Source of the DNA: JBBIRG01 sp964410965
Lineage (GTDB): Bacteria > CLD3 > SB21 > JBBIRG01
Direction: 5' to 3'
DNA length: 64,000 nucleotides
Assembly: GCA_964410965.1 (NCBI GenBank)
Contig: CAYPIY010000001.1
Span: 496,001 to 560,000, forward strand
Shown: positions 63,004-64,000 of the stretch, piece after piece
Numbering within the stretch: position 1 is the stretch's first letter
Layout of the letters: the number at the start of each line of letters is the position of its first letter
The notes under the pieces: model-generated
What the model was told of the DNA's origin: nothing
The model's input: the letters and a program-made list of their open reading frames with translations, nothing else
Database searches by the model: none
Position numbers and translations under genes: made by a program

Positions 63004-63684
63004 TTATGCTTTGCTCTGCGCTGAAGCAACGGCGACATTCTGATGAACTATTTTCGCGATCAGGTCCGTGGTGAAAATGGATTGCATACAGACATAGATT
63101 CTGGAATCTTTTGCCATAAGGTTTTTCAGCGTCTGCTTGTCCCATTCGACGCAGCGTACATTTTTGGTTACCTGTACCGTTGCGGACGCGGGCCGGTCGG
63201 TTAAAAATCCCATTTCGCCGACGAATGTGTTTTCTTTCACCGCGCTGACCGTTTTCCCGCCGACCACGATCGACGCGGACCCGCGGGTAATAAGCGTCAA
63301 CCGGGTCACATCCTGATTTTCCCCGATGAGAATATGATTCTCCGGGTACTCTTTCCATGCGGCGAGTTTGATCACTTTCCAGAATTCATGATCGGTGAAA
63401 TTGCTGAAAAGCGTGCTGTAGAGGCTAGACTCCTCTTCGTTAAAGCTGATTTTTCGGCGTTCCATGGCCAGACTGCGTACCTGCCAGGTATTTACGACGG
63501 TATAAAGACTGCACCAGAATATATTCGTCCATAACGGCCGTTCAGCGACCATGAAGCTGTACACGACCTCGATCACGCTGCCGACCGCGATCCAGGCGCG
63601 AAGCCACATGATATCCTTGACTAAGTACCCCAGTACATACAGTACGTTCGCCAGATTGCCGAGCAATTCTATCAGTATTCTCAT
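63004..63684 (-). CDS. Popeye-type cyclic-nucleotide-binding membrane protein
   Basis: The 226-residue product combines three hydrophobic segments in the first ~70 residues (LGNLANVLYVLGYLV, LRAWIAVGSVIEVVYSFMV, IFWCSLYTVVNTWQV) with a C-terminal cNMP-binding fold. The latter has the phosphate-binding cassette FVGEMGFLTDRPASATV, with the Gly-Glu and Arg residues used for cAMP/cGMP binding. Order and details (LANxxxxxGxLV, IWxSLxxVVN-like, RRxxxxxEExxLYxxLF) closely follow animal Popeye/POPDC proteins, which are cAMP sensors of striated muscle. In bacteria the family has no known partner. No cyclase or channel gene is next to it. Confidence 0.85.
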   Translation of the reverse strand: MRILIELLGNLANVLYVLGYLVKDIMWLRAWIAVGSVIEVVYSFMVAERPLWTNIFWCSLYTVVNTWQVRSLAMERRKISFNEEESSLYSTLFSNFTDHEFWKVIKLAAWKEYPENHILIGENQDVTRLTLITRGSASIVVGGKTVSAVKENTFVGEMGFLTDRPASATVQVTKNVRCVEWDKQTLKNLMAKDSRIYVCMQSIFTTDLIAKIVHQNVAVASAQSKA

Positions 63685-63707
63685 AACCGCACCCCAAATA
63701 ATAACCG

Positions 63708-63757
63708 GAATAAAAAAGAAATGCTGACAAGCCCGTTTGCGCCGAACCTGTCAGCAT
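63708..63757 (-). terminator. Rho-independent terminator of the gene at the right edge
   Basis: A 9-bp perfect stem (ATGCTGACA 63721-63729 pairing with TGTCAGCAT 63749-63757) with a 19-base loop is followed on the minus strand by TTTCTTTTTTATT. It begins 23 bases after the stop of the edge gene and lies just upstream of the Popeye gene, which therefore has its own promoter or depends on read-through. Confidence 0.75.
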
Positions 63758-63779
63758 TGATGTTGAATCAATTGAAATA

Positions 63780-64000
63780 TCAGAATCCGTACGTGAAATT
63801 AAGCCCGCCCCAGAGGACTAATTTTTTCTTATCCGCGTTGAGATCTTCGATCGGTTTCACGACATTCAGATAGGGGGTTAAGCTCCATGCGCCGGAAGCG
63901 TACGTCGCGGGAAGCGAAAAGCCCACAAAGGAAAATTTCTTGTCGATGGCATATTGATCAGTCCATGCGGAATTCAATGCCGGAGATACGCTCCACTGCT
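63780..64000 (-). CDS. C-terminal part of an outer-membrane-like protein (cut by window edge)
   Basis: The minus-strand frame is open from the window edge to the TGA at 63782-63780, giving the last 72 or so residues of a larger protein. The sequence has alternating polar/hydrophobic strands (FSFVGFSLPATYASG, LTPYLNVVKPIED, KLVLWGGLNFTYGF) and ends in Phe, the typical final residue of outer-membrane beta-barrels. The function is not recognisable from this fragment. A terminator follows the stop. Confidence 0.65.
   Translation of the reverse strand, partial: QWSVSPALNSAWTDQYAIDKKFSFVGFSLPATYASGAWSLTPYLNVVKPIEDLNADKKKLVLWGGLNFTYGF

Noticed and set aside
1..64000. CRISPR arrays, prophage or insertion sequences
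   Set aside because: No regularly spaced direct repeats, transposase, integrase or phage structural genes seen anywhere in the window.

Overview
The window looks like a chromosomal segment of a Gram-negative, free-living bacterium of the FCB/Bacteroidota-like group. A 1,476-residue secreted protein (35129-39559) ends in a type IX secretion (T9SS) type A sorting domain with the PNYPNPFNPSTT signature, which is common in Ignavibacteria, Calditrichota, KSB1, Marinimicrobia and relatives. There are also two very large propeller sensor kinases typical of that group, LPS-export genes (lptC, an OstA/LptA-like gene, lptB), a sigma-54 gene and a menaquinone methyltransferase. The exact phylum cannot be fixed from this sequence. 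Gene density is high. No rRNA, tRNA, CRISPR array, prophage or insertion sequence was recognised. The only clearly mobile-type module is one toxin-antitoxin pair.

Layout. 1-5051: methylmalonyl-CoA mutase (the tail of mutA, then mutB), a palindrome-controlled RHH/PIN toxin-antitoxin module, a secreted unknown, and the mutase chaperone meaB. 5155-6989: fructose-6-phosphate aldolase/transaldolase and an HtrA protease. 7023-10543 (minus): one operon of a YmdB phosphodiesterase, folD, a nucleoside-phosphorylase-like protein and an SPL-family radical SAM protein. 10769-15121: a soluble hybrid histidine kinase and a DNA photolyase. 15149-19658: an MBL-fold lipoprotein-like enzyme, an FAD oxidoreductase, the CDF exporter dmeF and a secreted unknown. 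19722-26508 (minus): two tandem giant propeller histidine kinases. 26635-30697 (minus): an ndk-cinA-eutN-murA-CPBP protease operon. 30972-39559: a metallopeptidase/TolB/outer-membrane-barrel fusion, then a minus-strand pair of a CsgG-like protein and the T9SS cargo.

39747-46131: a DUF4388 response regulator, glgP, menG, a zinc-ribbon/membrane protein pair and a phosphatase-like lipoprotein. 46334-51497: a recO-lptC-OstA-lptB-rpoN operon driven by a recognisable sigma-70-type promoter. 51531-55510: a UDP-glucuronate decarboxylase-like SDR, a PP2C/SpoIIE phosphatase and a DEAD-box RNA helicase. 55591-60945 (minus): alaA followed by a small Cys-rich secreted protein and two tandem paralogues of an unrecognised secreted family. 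61161-64000: an MFS exporter, a small membrane protein, a Popeye-type cyclic-nucleotide-binding membrane protein and the tail of an outer-membrane-like protein.

Most interesting items: the tandem secreted paralogues with a Lys/Asp-rich linker and an identical CDNVMK terminus; an orphan bacterial-microcompartment vertex protein (EutN/CcmL) inside a cell-wall/nucleotide operon; a MurA with Asp instead of the fosfomycin-target Cys; a bacterial Popeye protein; the peptidase-propeller-barrel fusion; and an intergenic element at about 45235-45345 that may be a dispersed structured repeat.
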